64,000 bases of DNA from assembly GCF_030463565.1 (NCBI RefSeq), contig NC_134656.1, positions 7,798,501 through 7,862,500 on the forward strand. Reading direction: 5' to 3'. Of the stretch, positions 14,721 through 28,316 are shown one piece after another. The notes under the pieces are model-generated. The model made no database searches and was not told the origin of the DNA. It worked only from the letters and a program-made list of their open reading frames with translations. Origin of the DNA: Pelecanus crispus. Lineage: Eukaryota; Chordata; Aves; Pelecaniformes; Pelecanidae. A program made the position numbers and the translations under genes. Every line of letters begins with the position of its first letter. Positions within the stretch are counted from its first letter, which is position 1.

Positions 14721-14808
14721 AGATTCAAAAAATTGTTATGGAATTTCAAAATAACACTGCCTATAGATTCAAAAAATTGTTATGGAATTTCAAAATAACA
14801 CTGCCTAT
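14721..14808. repeat. 44-bp tandem duplication
   Basis: Two adjacent copies of a 44-bp unit beginning AGATTCAAAAAATTGTTATG and ending CACTGCCTAT, at 14721-14764 and 14765-14808, with the first five bases of a third copy after them. The copies look identical, so the duplication is recent. Confidence 0.95.
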
Positions 14809-17800
14809 AGATTTGTTTCCTGAGAAAGCGTATAATTTTCTAGTCAACATTTTGGCTGTGTTCTTAAGCATTTGTTAAGTTAGAAAGTCAATACAGATTT
14901 GAACCGTTACGAATTTTATAGCAGTCAGAACCTCTCAGGTATTCTTTATTTTTCAGGAAGAAGACTAAATGATATACAGTAAAATATCTCCAGACTTAAA
15001 ACATACTGGTCAGAAAAGACAGCTGTCTGGGCTGGTTGCATTTCATAACCATAAAATAGTACACAGAACGAAGTCTTAAAAGAACAAAAGTGCTATTTGG
15101 TCACAGTGGGCTTTTTATGTCAAGATTATTTATGAATATATATGTTATGGAAGAAAGTGTATATTAAATTTTTATATGAGCTTCCAGTATCCACATAACA
15201 AATGTACCGTCAGTTCAGTAACGTGCTAAACAATTGCTGCCTCCTCACCTCTGTCCTCTGCCCAATGTCACAACTGCCAAACTGAAGTACAGGCAAAGCT
15301 GGGAGTTCAGCCCTACAAATTCAGGATAAATAATCTCTGTAGTTGGTCAACAGCTACCCACCGAAGTTTGCAATTCTTTCGCACGTAGCCTAATATGCTT
15401 AACTTCAGGCTAATACTGCCATTTCCCTTTTTGAAGAGCGCTTTTTTGTATGCGTACATAGTCGCGGGCGCAGCAGGACTCCCAGAGACACTTGAGTCAC
15501 TGGGGTTACACAAACGCCTTATTAACTGTAGTCAAAATTGATGTACTCAGCATGATTAACTTGTAGCTCCATTACAAAAGCTTAAGTCAAAAAGCAGAAT
15601 AAGAGTTTAAACAGAAAAGGGTTTTTTAAATGGAAAAAAAATTAAAACCTTAAATAAATGGAGAGAGATGGGAAGGTATTTGCTTTAACCCTGTTGTGAT
15701 TGTCCTGGTACAGAAACAAGTGTACTGTAAAATAGATTCAAAATAGCTTCAGGAATTATATTGGTAAGCCTTCTAAATTCAGACTAAGAGCTGTTTGCCC
15801 AGGCCCATTTCTAGATTAGAAATAACACTTAGTTGTTGTCTTTTCTGTCCAGTGCAGGCATAACTTCTAAAAGCAATAATCTGCTTCAGTTATTAACTGG
15901 ACTGAAGTCATGAGTAAGCAAAAATGTCACAAGACTCTGTCCTGCATTTTTAAATGATCAATGTATCTAATAATTTAATTGCGTATTATGCTTTATGCTC
16001 TCCTACAAGTTAGTCAATGCGACCAGGTCATCTGCAAACACTGCAGCGATCCTGCTCTGATTAGTCACACGCCTTTTCCCTGTCCTTTCTAATTAACAGA
16101 TCCAACGTGAGAGCAAAGGCTATTGAAATGATCTATCCAACTCTGATGCTTGTTAAATGAGTGATGAAACACCAGTTTTCAGTTCAAAGTAGGCCTTCCA
16201 TAGTATAGAAGCTATTTTAAAAAGCATTAAGAATTTTTGTTCAGTGTCCACAGAATACAATAATCATGAGAAGCAGAATTATGCTCTTTGGTGTATCTAT
16301 AAAGGCAACAGGTGGAAGCCAATGGTTTGGTTTTGCCAGCTTTTTTTGAATTTTCTGAGCATCCTGATGTGTTGCTAACACCTCTCTTTCAAGCTCAAAC
16401 TTTGTTAATTTAGCTATTGAAATTCCTGATGGTCTTCAAAATTGACCCCAAGGCAATGGTTCTCTAGTCTCTGATGTCATTTAGTTTCTCTGGGACTGAA
16501 GCCTCAAGAATTCAAACTGAGACTGTTTATGAAAAAAGTAATTCCTCAAGGCAGCAAATGCTTTATGACTTGGAGTTGGCGCAAAAGCCTGATGTGAAAT
16601 TAAGAGTGTACTTGGTGCTAATTTAACAGTGAGCTTAACTCTTCGTAAGCGTAGGCCAAGCGCTGGAAGAGGAGAACCGGTCCATAGCAGGGCAGTCTCT
16701 TGTTGATCCAATGCTGGCAGTGCTCTGGGATAGGGACCCCTATGAGAGTGAAGCAGGGGCAGCTCTTACCTGGTGGCGCTGGACCTCCCTATCCCCAAGA
16801 ATTTTATAAGCCTACCATATGTTGTCTTTTGATTTTCTGTCTTAACAGTGACAAAATAATATCTATTATTCTTAATAGAACAGTATCTTATAAAACAAGA
16901 ACAGTATAGCCTGTTTATTTTCACGATGATGCTAATAAGATATTATTTGTTTGCTGTTTGTTGGAAAACATAAGGCTATTTCTTCATGGAAGACTTAGCT
17001 TTTTCTTTATGGTGTTTTTTTCATATTCAAGCCAAGTTGTCATATGCCTGAGAATTCTTCAAGGCATTTAATCATTAAACCCCCCCCTCCCCCCCAACCT
17101 AGGAAGTATTTGGAAATCTGCATCATGTAAGAAGTTATTTTTTTATCCAATGTTTAAATGCGTTTGTCCTTGGGCATGTGGCAATGCTAGCTGTGTGTTA
17201 CTCCTTGGTATTCACAAAGTTGAAGAGAACTTGTTTCTATGTAGTCCTTACATTACATACTACCATAAAAAAAAGCACAAGGCATGCCCCTACTTTTTAT
17301 GGGGGAAAACAATCTTAAACTGGTATCTCTAAAGTTCAAGAATAATGTAACCAGTTTTGGTATCTGTAAATTCTATCAGAACACTTAGCAACATTTTTAT
17401 GAAAAATGAAATGCTTGTTTGTCTTTTTGAAAGGCACTACAAAGATTTGCTATCCAAATTGCAGTAAAATTAATGGTAAGTCATTCTGGAAAAGTTTAAT
17501 TAGAAACAATATGTTGCAGCATGAGGGGTGAAGTACATGTGGAGTATGGTCAGGTATGTTGACTGCAGTTTTTTATACACCTCATGTCAGTGAGTTTAAT
17601 TGTTCATAGAAAGGATATTAACATCAATCCAAACAAAAAGCAAATTCATTAGTGCCATGAGACAATAATTATCAGATCATCTACAGGTAGTTATGCAGCT
17701 AATGACCTGAAGATGGGAGTGTAATTAAAGCCTTCACTCATGGGCTTCACTCACTCCAATATCCTGTTCTGTCTCTTCATTTATGTTCTGTTCATTAAAA

Positions 17801-20800
17801 CTGTACAGCTTATTAACTCATTAATAACCGCAGAATGCAAATGCACTGGAGTGAATTTAATGTCTCCTTGGTTGTGAAGTATGTTCCAATGCTGGGGTGA
17901 TAATTTTTTACAACTGCTATTAGAGTGGTTCTGTCAATGAAAGAAGATCCTCGATAATAAAAAAAAAAACAAAACCCCTAACAAAAAGCAATATTTCACT
18001 GTTAAATATTAAACCCAGCCACCAGACAAGTAAGGGAATGAACTGCTGTTCTAAAAGACACATTTCAGAATGTTATTGTCCTTACTTTCTTGAAAGGGCT
18101 GTTTCTAAAGGTACCAATCTTGCCCATTTTTTCCCATTGTAATATAGGAAAAACTACCTGTGTCTTTTCATTGAGATTATCCCATTAAACGAACAGAGGT
18201 TAGGCAGAAAAAATGGAATGATTTATGCATAATAATTAGTTGCCTAATCTATCACATCATATGTGTGTCAGAGGGTTTTTTCCTCAAATCTGAGATCTAC
18301 TTGGGCCAGTTGAGGAATCTGTTAGACAAGCACCTTACCACCTGATCCTGCAAACCCTACATTCGCTCAGCTTCCACTTAACTCACTGAAAACCTTTTGA
18401 GTCAAGAACTAATGGTAAAAGATCTCATACTGAAAACACTATTTTGAGCTATTTGATTTCCTCTTGTTATTAGAAGTCCACTGATGCCAGGACATAGACT
18501 TAAGGTAACTTCTAGTGAGAAGGATGGCCTTGCAGACTCTGTTCAAGAGAGCTGGGGTCAGTCCTTGGCTATGCCATGTTTCTTCTGAGCATCCTTGCCT
18601 AAGCAATCACGGGCCAGGATTTCAAAACAGCTCCACTTCCACTGTCCTGATCTCAGGAAAAACATCACTGCTTAATGGGAGGTCTTTTTAGACTTTCTTT
18701 TTTGTGACCTTTAATTTTTCTATGCCTCAAATTCCATCGTTAAAAGAAAGACAGCGGTTTCTCTGTCACTGTTATAACAAAGTTTTGCTTGGTGTCAGAA
18801 AAGTAGTAAAAGGAGGAGTGCTCATGGAGGTACTGCTGTAGTAATAAAATACTAACTTCAGCTTTTTGTTTTATATAGTGTGACATATCTGGGGTGCACT
18901 ATATGTTGCTGTTATTCATAATCAAATTACTGATGGGACAACAGTTCACCCAGGTCAAATGACTGGTCTTTTTCTATGCAGTTCAGTAAGCTTTAAAAAA
19001 TGACTACACTTTTAAAAGTATCATAGCAAAAAAAAAAGTTAATTAACAGGGCACTTAATCACATTTTTGGGCACCGATACATCAGGTATAGATGTCATTT
19101 TCATTAATATCCTCCAATATTTATATTTCTCAAGACTGTAAAAGTACTGTTAATGGACTTGAGAAGAAGAGATAATTTTCTTGCTGAACCGAGTCTGTGT
19201 GATTAAGTGCTCAGTCTCTGGTAACAAATGAATGCAACAACCTTTAAATCCTTTCCATACAGGCAAATTAATGTATTTCTCATAATAATATAGCTGGAAA
19301 TCTAGACAGGCTAGTGCATCTTTGTGACTTTCTCTGCATGAGTCAGATTTACAATGCTGCACTGAAAAAAAAGAAAGGGCTATGATGACAAGTTGATAAA
19401 CAAGTTAAAACAATATAATTTGCAGTGTGTCATTTGTATGCTGTCAGCATACACATAATTCCAAAAATTAGCATGGGTAAATCCATTATAGGTCTGCTAA
19501 GTACTGCTGCTGGGTACATTGAGTCCTGATGCCTCATCATGCTTTATACCCGTTAGCAATTTGCATGGCAGAGCTACATGGCTCTTACTGAAAGATGAAA
19601 GTCACACTCCTATAGTGCTGACATTTAAATTTGATGTCAATGTTAGTCTCATCCTAATTTCAAAATCCCTTGTGCTAAAAGTGCTTAAGCCGTAATTGCA
19701 CATTTAATCATAAGAATTACAGAATCACTCCGGTAAGTTAGACAGAAAAAAAATTCAATGGACATAGATACCAAAGCAAATCAAATAGGAGACACAAAGG
19801 AAAGTATTTTACGGAAAATGTTAAACGTGTTTTTCAACCAAACAGAGCAAATGGTGAAATATGAGATCCCTGTAAATATCACCTTTGTGCTGCTAAATGT
19901 TGTGTGCTTACTGTAACTAAGTATCTAAAATTTGTCTGTTTATCTACAATTCTAAATGGACTAAGGGACCCACTGCCTGCAACTAAGCTCAAGTCATGGA
20001 CATGGAGTTTTGTGTAGCTGGTTTTTTTTGGAAAGCTCTGCACAACAACAACAAAAAAAACCCACAAAAAAGTATTCTGTATTTGAAGGGAGAGACAGAT
20101 TTTTAACATGGTACTTAAAATACTTGGCCTCAAACAGAAAATCAATCCTATCTACAGGCTCTCTGAACCTAACACTTCATGACTATGAATGAACTTGCTA
20201 AATCACTACAGTCACCAAGGAAATAAATGTTACATAGTTTGTGAAATAATGAAGTTAAACTGGAAGCTGATAGTCAAGAATGTTCAGTGTTAATGCTGAA
20301 ATGTCAGAGCTGCAATTTATATATATCAGTGCATGGATCTCATGCAGCATAACTATTTTGAGAAAAGTCAAAATAAGATTTTGAGCCAAAGTCCATAGAC
20401 ATTAGAGGAAGTCTTACTACATGTGTTACTGTAACACATTTGTTACTGACATTTCTTTATACAGTGAAAGTCTTTTTGTTAGGTCTGCAATGCCAAACAA
20501 ATGATACTCTGATTCCATAATTATGCTGCCAGCTCCTAGCACATTGTTAGAACGGGGCAAAAATAGATCTCACTTTTTCAGAGAAAGTTGCCTTTTTCTC
20601 ACTGAAAACTGATTTCTTCATAGAAACTTTAAAAGCTTTTAATAAAGATTCCAAAAGTATGAAACTGATCTGGAAGCTGACCAAAGACAGGATGAAAGAC
20701 ATAATCTAATCCTGTTTCTGACAGTGGGAATGTTGGTTTTGTAACCAGCAACATTCTATAGTCTATGCTCAGAAAATTGATTTGACTGTTTCTAGTTTAA

Positions 20801-21379
20801 CTGCCATCAAAACCAAATTGATACTATGGGGAAAAATAAAAATGATAAATTAAGATGTTTTTGACAACAAAAACTGTATGTTTGTTCATGAACTGGAAGC
20901 AGAAACTCCTGATCTTTTGATACTCTATCTGATCATTATAGTTGTTGCTATGAGCATTCAAGATAGCAGCACAAAAGCCAAGAGAATCTCAAAGTGCAGA
21001 GCAATGCTGGATTATAGTAAACCTAATTAGAAGTCTTTAAGATGTGAGTTTTCTTTCAGGCTTCAGAGGTGCATGGTGACATCTGAAGGGACGTCTCTTC
21101 TATGATAGGCATCATATTGTCTCTTGCTGCATCTTGAGATGCTCCGGTAATCAATGGCATTATAGTGATAAGTACTTTTTAATCACAGACAATGCCCTGT
21201 TGTATTGCATCTTGGGTCATCGAATCTTGAAAAGTCCAGTGTATGGATGGCATTCATTCCTTTCCATGATCAGGTGTGAATAAAGTCAGAAAATCTTGGA
21301 ACCTCTGCCTTGTGAACCTGTCAGTTTTCAGTGCCATTTGCTTTGATATCAGCTATGTGTTGCTGGTCAGACCAAACTA
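14809..21379. other. Intergenic, no gene recognised
   Basis: AT-rich, with no supported exon. A C-rich run (about 17080-17096) and several A tracts occur. The segment 17640-17850 is unusually dense in TAAT-core motifs and is discussed as a possible conserved non-coding element. Open frames here are all below 90 codons and unrecognisable. Confidence 0.55.
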
Positions 21380-22570
21380 TCCCAACACAAACTGCCAACA
21401 CCAGCAGTGTGACCCTCTTTGCTGTCAGTAATTTCCAGCTGTGTTGATACCAATGTCATGGTGCTTAAGGTTGTGCTTCAGTATTTCCTTGAATATTTTC
21501 ATCTGACTGCCCTGCTGACATACTTCCTCTTTTAGTTCACCAAACAACATCTGACTTGGCAATCTTCTAAAACTGTTGCCTTACATTCCAGATATAAGAC
21601 CAGTCCAGTGAAGCGTGCTGTAATGATCACGGTTTCAGCCCCCTGGAAGACTGCTGTGGTCTAAAATGATTTAAAAAACTTCTTCCTACCTTGAACGCAC
21701 AGTGTGGTAAGCAGATGAAATCTCCCTGGAGCTGTATGTGTTATCAGTAGCAAATCTGTGCCTTCTTGTATAGAAAATTAGATAAAGTATCCACTTTGCA
21801 GACCTTTAATTTAATCTAGAGACTGATAACATATTGCTTCCAAGCTTTATTTCTTAAAAAAAAACCAAACCACAAAAGATGGACAGGCTGTGCTAATGGT
21901 ATTTGACAGTTCTTTGTCCAAGAAAACACCCTCAAATAATGTATTTCCAAAATAGCAAAAATTTTCATGGCTAACGTATGTTGCGAATCATAATGACTAA
22001 TGATAGGCTGTGATACAAAATGACATGCATAATGTCCTCTTTCCTCAAGTTTATTACAAGTCCACACCTCTCAAACCAAGCTCATAATCAGCTTCATGAT
22101 TTTTTGTGTATGTGCTTGCTTCTGCGGGGCAGTTATCAGCAAATCAATGTGATTCAGTGCTTGTAAAACTTCATAGTCGGTTCAGCTGTGTTCACAAAAC
22201 AGTGCTGGCCCATCAATGATACAAGGATCAGGTGCACCATCTGCCAGGCTTTCTGTCACAGAACAATCTCATTATACTGTCACAGCTACTCAACTTGCTG
22301 TGGATGCTTTCCTGGCTTGCATCTGATTCTGTCTCTGGTTGCATTCTTGAGAAACAGTCCTCTCCCTCTTGGGGCATGCTAAAACCCCAAGGCTCATGAA
22401 GGAATTTTACAGGTGTTCCGGATTTTTTTCTTGGCGAACATAACTTGCAGGTCATTGTAAAAGTCCAGGTCTTGACAGTGTCAAATGCTTTGGTCAAATT
22501 CACTGATAAGAAACAGAACAGATATGCTATTCTACACTTTTCTGACAAATACCTCGCTGGCTGCATCTCT
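21380..22570 (-). mobile_element. Ancient LINE fossil (reverse transcriptase and C-terminus)
   Basis: On the minus strand three blocks of a non-LTR retrotransposon ORF2 appear in the correct order, in shifting frames. First, VNLTKAFDTV (about 22474-22506) matches the finger/palm motif 'DLTKAFDTV'. Second, at about 22030-22160, HIDLLITA lies where the catalytic (Y/F)ADD motif should be, and CGLVINLRKEDIM matches the usual 'FGL.I(N/S)LKKT.VM'. Third, at about 21430-21620, LHWTGLISGM and RLPSQMLFGELKE match the C-terminal 'LRWAGHV.RM...RLPKQ.LFGEL' region. A basic stretch ending ILKHNLKHHDIGIN follows. Stops and frameshifts are frequent and the catalytic aspartates are not intact, so it is dead. 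The motifs do not look like CR1 to me; I cannot assign the clade. Ends are approximate. Confidence 0.75.
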
Positions 22571-25500
22571 TCTGCGTTTTAAGCTATATCATGAGTCAAA
22601 CAGCATGTCTCTATTATAGTCAGATAGTCTGTATTATTCTCAAGAAAGCATAGTAGTGTGCTATCCAAGGCAGGATAATTTTTGCTGTCTGTTGTTACTT
22701 TTTTTAATTGTCAATGGTAAAGAAAATGGCACTTTTGAAATCCTGCCTTTTCTATGTTTTCCAGTTTAAGGGGACAAACAAAGCCCCAAGAGACCATTTT
22801 GAGGGAGTAGAGGGATACATAAAACTAACAGCGATTGCTGACGGGATGTGTCTCAAGCAAGGCACCAGTACGCTGCATTTTCTAATAGAGCTTGAATCTG
22901 CTTCTTTCTTAGTATTTGTCAAGGTTTTCACTGGCTCCGAACATACCTGTCTCTTTTTGCTAAGTCTTTTATTCCCTTTGACAGCCCAGCAGAACCTCAA
23001 AAAAAAAAACTTTTGTATTATTTATAGCACTTATGCACAGATCCCCACAATGTTACCTGAAGCTCTACAAAGCCTGTGGTGGGTTTTCTTCATTTATAAC
23101 TATTTTGTAACTCTGTAACTATTTGCTTGGCTTGGATTAGGTATGAGATAGGTTTTATTTGGGTACCTGTCTAGCCAAGTGCCGCATACAGAGCCCTGAT
23201 TCCAGATCAGTCCTTTTCTTCCACTCTTTATTGATGACCCTTCACAAATCAATCTGGGCTCAGTTTTGCTCTGACACTCAGGAACTACGAAGTCATCAGG
23301 AGCTTGCAGACTAATCAGGAAGCCAGCGCTCATTGTGTATTCATTGTTCATGCAACAGTAGTTTGAGATAAAAACTCAGATAAAACATGATACAAGCTCT
23401 ATAAGCAGTAGGATACTATACTCTTGGCAACAAAAGACTTTGTATATCATCTTTGTTGTTTTTAAAGGTGTATAAATGTAGAATGGGACCACACACACAA
23501 TATTCAGCAGTACTGATGTGTCTAACAGCTTGCTCGCAATTTTGGTACCTATCTGGCTGTAAATATAAAACAAAATATTTACAGTAAACAGACACTATTT
23601 GCCTGATCTGTTCCCTGCTGCTGCTTAATACTTGTAACTCTCACCAACTCCTGGCAGCTGAAGATGTTCAGCACTTGTAAATATAAAACAACTCTCTCCT
23701 CTGTTTACACAGAACTGCGTCCCTGGTCTGGGAGCAGATCCTTAGCACCACTCAGAAAACCACCTAGGCCACAAGCTCATGTGTAAAGCTCTCACATAAT
23801 CTATGTAATACAGATTAAGCAGCCTATGTTCCTTCCCCCAGATGGGAAGAAGCCTGGAACTGGACTACCAGAAGGACATACAGAACTCAATCTTCATTCA
23901 GCTTTGATCTCCTGCTGAGACCAGATAGGCCAAAACACAGTATGTTACAGCCCCAGAGTACAGTACTTCTGTCCAGAGTTTTGAAAAACTTTGGACATAT
24001 TGCATGTATGTCATGCAATTTTTTGTTGTATATGCGCAATATATGTGATATAGCCAAGAATGCTTCTGTTCAGTGCAGATATACAGAGATTCCCACAAAA
24101 GCTGGACTTACTATGCAGATCTTCAGCATAAATACCTCTAGGCAACAACTAGCATCTCCACTTACACTGGAAAATGTCTGAGACTTTTGAACATATGGCA
24201 GCCCAGTGAGAGCTCCTGGGCGCATACAGTACTGTCTCACATTTCCATCTGCTAGTTCTATCATGTCAGACACAAACTCTTCAGAAAATTACTGGACAAT
24301 TTTTTCCAGTAGAAAAAGGACACATCTAAGAACACTAGGCATACAACAGACTTGCATTTTTTTTATATTTTAAAAAGGTAACACCTAAACTTGACGCGGT
24401 TCCTTAACATAAAGGCAAAGCTCTGTATTGGTATTCTGGTGTAGTCTTGCAAAAAAAGAGGAAGAGCAGCGTCATCAGTTCTGTTGTCTTAGAAGTCAAA
24501 AGCAGGCTGGAGAATGGGCAGGTCCAGCATTGCTCTGGTCCAACCAATTACTTAATCACTGAAAGAATTTTAATGAATGCTGTAAGAAAAAAACATTAAT
24601 TATCACCTTGAACATAAATGTTTTATTTGAATTATGCAGCATAAGCAAATAGAATTACATCCTTGTTTCAGAATTAACTAGTGAGCTCTGAAAACACTTT
24701 CTTGCTTTGCACCTGCCACTATGTGTATCAAACAATCAAATTACTCTTAAATCGCATCAGATGAACTCCCAAAGTCATTGAAGAGATAATAAACTAGGTT
24801 ACAACACTTGTCTGGTATACAGTTAAATGTCTTTCATATATCTTTAAGTGGTTATTAATCTCTGAATTAGTTTAGAATACATTAACCTTCAAGGTAAATT
24901 AGATCAATCAAGAAAATGACTCACAAGACTAGGTCTATCTTTTTTGCTCAAATTCGGAGTGTGTGCCAAGAATATAACAGCAGCGGGGAGAAAGCATTCA
25001 AATGCAGCTTCTCCCTGAAAGTATGACATTTATCATGGAGAGGGGCTGGACACTGGACATTCATATTCTTCTTGATGCTTATGGATAAAGTTGTTCCTTA
25101 GGATAAGAGGAATCAATGACCAAACGAGAACAACATGTTTACAATTGTGCTAAAGGGGAATTATGGTGTGAATGCAGAATGACATGAAGCCCATGAAAAT
25201 GAGGTGTAATCATATCCTCAGCTCAATTTATTTTCCACTCTGGGTTTATTTAGCCTTGTTTACTTTAATTATAGAAGTGGCTGAAAAGCTTATTCTGTTT
25301 CATTCTGCATATGACACACAGTCTAGATATTTGTCACGTTCTGCTTCAAAATTACTTCAATCTTCAACTTTTTGACTTCAGATCTTACAGAAAAGAGGTA
25401 CTTAAATACTCATGTGGGAATGGATCACCATTACAGTTACTGTACATAATGTCAGGCTGTGCGTTGTTCTAAGAACCTATGAATTCAATGGTTACCCACC

Positions 25501-28016
25501 ATTTTCTACAGGAATATGAGAATATTAACACTGAGTAGCAAGAAGACCAACGTGAAGTCAAGTGTTCTTTTAATGTGAATGACTGATGGTGAAAGCTTTG
25601 TGGTGGTTTAAGCTAATGATTTATTTTGCTGTTGCAAAATGCCATACATAGTTACCTGGCTTCGCTGACAAGTGGTAAGTCACTGAGACAAACTCAGGCT
25701 CCTGTGTTTGTGAGAAGATAGTTAACTACTCTTACGGGATAGTTCAGATCACACCAGTGATGAGTGTCACTATTTATAATGCTATATTCCAAATCTACAC
25801 TTAAAATCCTTAGCTATGAGAAGTGTCACAAAAGGTACACTTCCTCTAACTGTAGTTAGTGAAGCACAGCTTTTGTACATAGTCATAACACATGGAAAAA
25901 CTGAAGGAAACTGGTATCTTGAAAACCGTTCCTTTGCTGTAAGGGGATTATTGTATTAAAACTTCAAAGACTGCAGTTTGCCTTGACATCAGAATATCTA
26001 CAAGCATGAGATCTACAGTGCTAACAGATGACACATTAAGACTTGATGTGCTGCTTTACCAACAGATAAAAAAATCTAAAACATAAATCAAACCACTTTT
26101 TAACACCAATATAGTGTGTTCCAAGGTAAAAGAAAACACAGTTAGAACTTGCAAAGTGAGATCTCTGAGCACGATGGAAAGGAAGTAATACTGAATATGG
26201 GCTCTGGTTTGCAGATACTGTATATTAAACACCTGACTTGGGAAAGCATTTTGCTGTTATCAAACTTCTGAAATATTTGTATAGTCCTGTTGTTTTCAGT
26301 GATACTACTTAGAGGCTGGGATTACATGAACTCTTTGGGCCTTTGTTGGACCAGAATCTAAGGGCTGGAGCCTGCCCTTCTTGCCTCTGGGGCACAATAT
26401 GGTATAACCCAAGTAGTCTCATTTAAACCCATTTAAACACCAGTCCACCATTACTTTCCAGCAGGGTCAAGAGCATCTTGCATAAGGCAGGTTGTGCTAG
26501 TCCCAGATGAACAAGACGAATCTTTCTCTTGTCTTAGAGCATCATGCCCTTACAGTCCCACAGAAGTCCCACTGAGCAGACTGAAGGGGAGCGAAGCATC
26601 TGTGCCGTGGTTGTCTGCAATAGTGCCGCTTTCTTGAGGCATTAGTCATATCAGTTGTGAAGAATTTCAACACAGGATGGTGAACTCTGCAGCAGAAGAG
26701 GGAGATCTAGCTACCACAACTAATTCCAGCTTCTCTTGAGCCTGTGTTTGCAGACTTCAGCACAATAAATGCAGGCAACCAGATCCTGTTTTGGGGCAGA
26801 TCTCTGGAATATTACAGACATTCAGCCAGCAGGGCCACAGAAATCTGCTCCTCAGTTCTTCCCTTCTGAGCTACTCTGCACCTGCTGAGATAATGTTCCT
26901 ACTTCATCCTAATTGCAGAGAATTGAGTAAAAGCTTTGTCCTTGTGCATCTAGGAATAAAGACAGCATTTCAGCAATCTTGTTGCAATTAAATACAAGTC
27001 TGAATGTGCATGCTGTAATTAAAAATGTGTCTGTTTCTTTAAAATAAATCAGTTTTAATTGCCATTCTAATTGAAAGCCTATTAAATATAGTGATAAATG
27101 CTATCTGAGAGATTATTTAAAATCTTGACACCTACATGATGCTTTATAAAGCTCTGAAAACGCTGACTAATTCACCCTTGCAATAGCTGAGACAGGTAAG
27201 TAAATGCATCTAGCTAATCTGGGGAGGAGAAAAAGAACTGAACAGAAACTTCATTACAAAAAATTAAAATTTATTAACAATTTTCAAGAGCATACTGATT
27301 TTGGTTAAATGTTCAAAAAATGAGAAATTAAGGGGGTTTTTTATGTTCTCACAGCACCTAATCAAAATGAACAATTATTGTTACAGTGAGTCAGAATGCT
27401 GTCCTGAAATGCCCTATGCTCACGATAGTGTCAGAAAAGCCACACCAGTTTAGCTTAAAAATCCTTCTGGCCCATGTTGTTCCTTTGGGAGTGATCCGTT
27501 GTGGTCAAAGCAGAGGCGAGTATGAGAACAGAACTAACCTATGGCGATGTTTTCTTTGTGTAGCCCCTCAGCCTGGAGAACTGTTGCCCTAACTTCCTTA
27601 TTCAGAGGTGGTTTTTTTGTGATTTTTATGTAGAATATAAGAAAATCTTCAGTCAATGACTTTGAAATTATCTATCTGGAGAGAAATTTTCTCTTTCTTG
27701 TGTTAATGGTTGGCTTATGCCTTAAAACATGAAGTTGGTAAGAGCTGGACGGACTCCGTTGATATTAAGTACACCCTGCGGTCCCACTGGGAATTTGTCT
27801 TAATTCTTCCACTTGTAATACTCTTATCTTGGAGAATTTGGTGGTGGCGTTCTGAAGGTTGCCACTGTGAATGAGCTGATTTTCAGGAATACTGGTAGCT
27901 ATAAGAACAGAAGCAAATTCAAAGCTAATACAGAGCTGCCCAGACAAAAATCAAATGTCAGATGAAAAGTCATTTTAACTAAAACCCTGATTCTAATCAA
28001 CTTAATGGTTGCTATC
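22571..28016. other. Intergenic, no gene recognised
   Basis: AT-rich. The 136-codon frame at 22708-23118 plus has no recognisable domain and shares its span with an 82-codon frame on the other strand; I read both as chance. One MIR/L2-like fragment near 27125-27225 is listed separately. Confidence 0.55.
27125..27225 (+). repeat. MIR/L2-like 3' fragment
   Basis: Contains GATGCTTTATAAAGCTCTGA, then CTGACTAATTCACCCTTGCA and GAGACAGGTAAGTAAATGC. These resemble the core-to-tail segment of MIR/L2 elements ('GCGCTTTACAAA..', 'AATCCTCACAACA', 'GAGGTAGGTAAGTATT'). It is short and diverged. Confidence 0.4.
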
Positions 28017-28190
28017 ATAAAACCATATGTTTAAGTTGGAAAAGACCTTTAAGATCGAGTCCAACCGTTAACCTAATACAGCCAAGCCCACCACTAAACC
28101 TTGTCTCTATCATTCCAACAAGATCCATAGCATGCAATTTGTGTCCAATTAAACAGGTTGCTTTACAAATCTCTCCTGTTTTTAATAAAG
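28017..28190 (-). mobile_element. CR1-type LINE 3' fragment
   Basis: Contains TTGGAAAAGACCTTTAAGAT, then GAGTCCAACCGTTAACCTAA and CCAAGCCCACCACTAAACC. It is the same subfamily as the fragments at 61837 and 62006 in this window, which share the 'AAGACCTTTAAGATCATC' and 'TCCAACCATTAACCTAACA' blocks. It is the reverse complement of a CR1 3' end and is 5'-truncated. Confidence 0.8.
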
Positions 28191-28311
28191 CTGACATGAC
28201 AGCATTGGAGACCAAGTGAATTTCTTGAATAATTGATCAAATAAAAAAGTCACTCTATTTGTGGCCAATTTCTGAACACAATGGGAAACAATGTGTTTGA
28301 ATAAACTGTTC

Positions 28312-28316
28312 ATCAT
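28312..28316. repeat. Target-site duplication, left copy
   Basis: ATCAT immediately before the LTR, identical to 28903-28907 immediately after it. This fixes the ends of the solo LTR. Confidence 0.9.

Noticed and set aside
16020-16090. Minus-strand AVFADDLVALTN, resembling a reverse-transcriptase FADD motif
   Set aside because: A four-residue match is expected about once by chance in a window of this size, and no other reverse-transcriptase blocks were found at the right distances.
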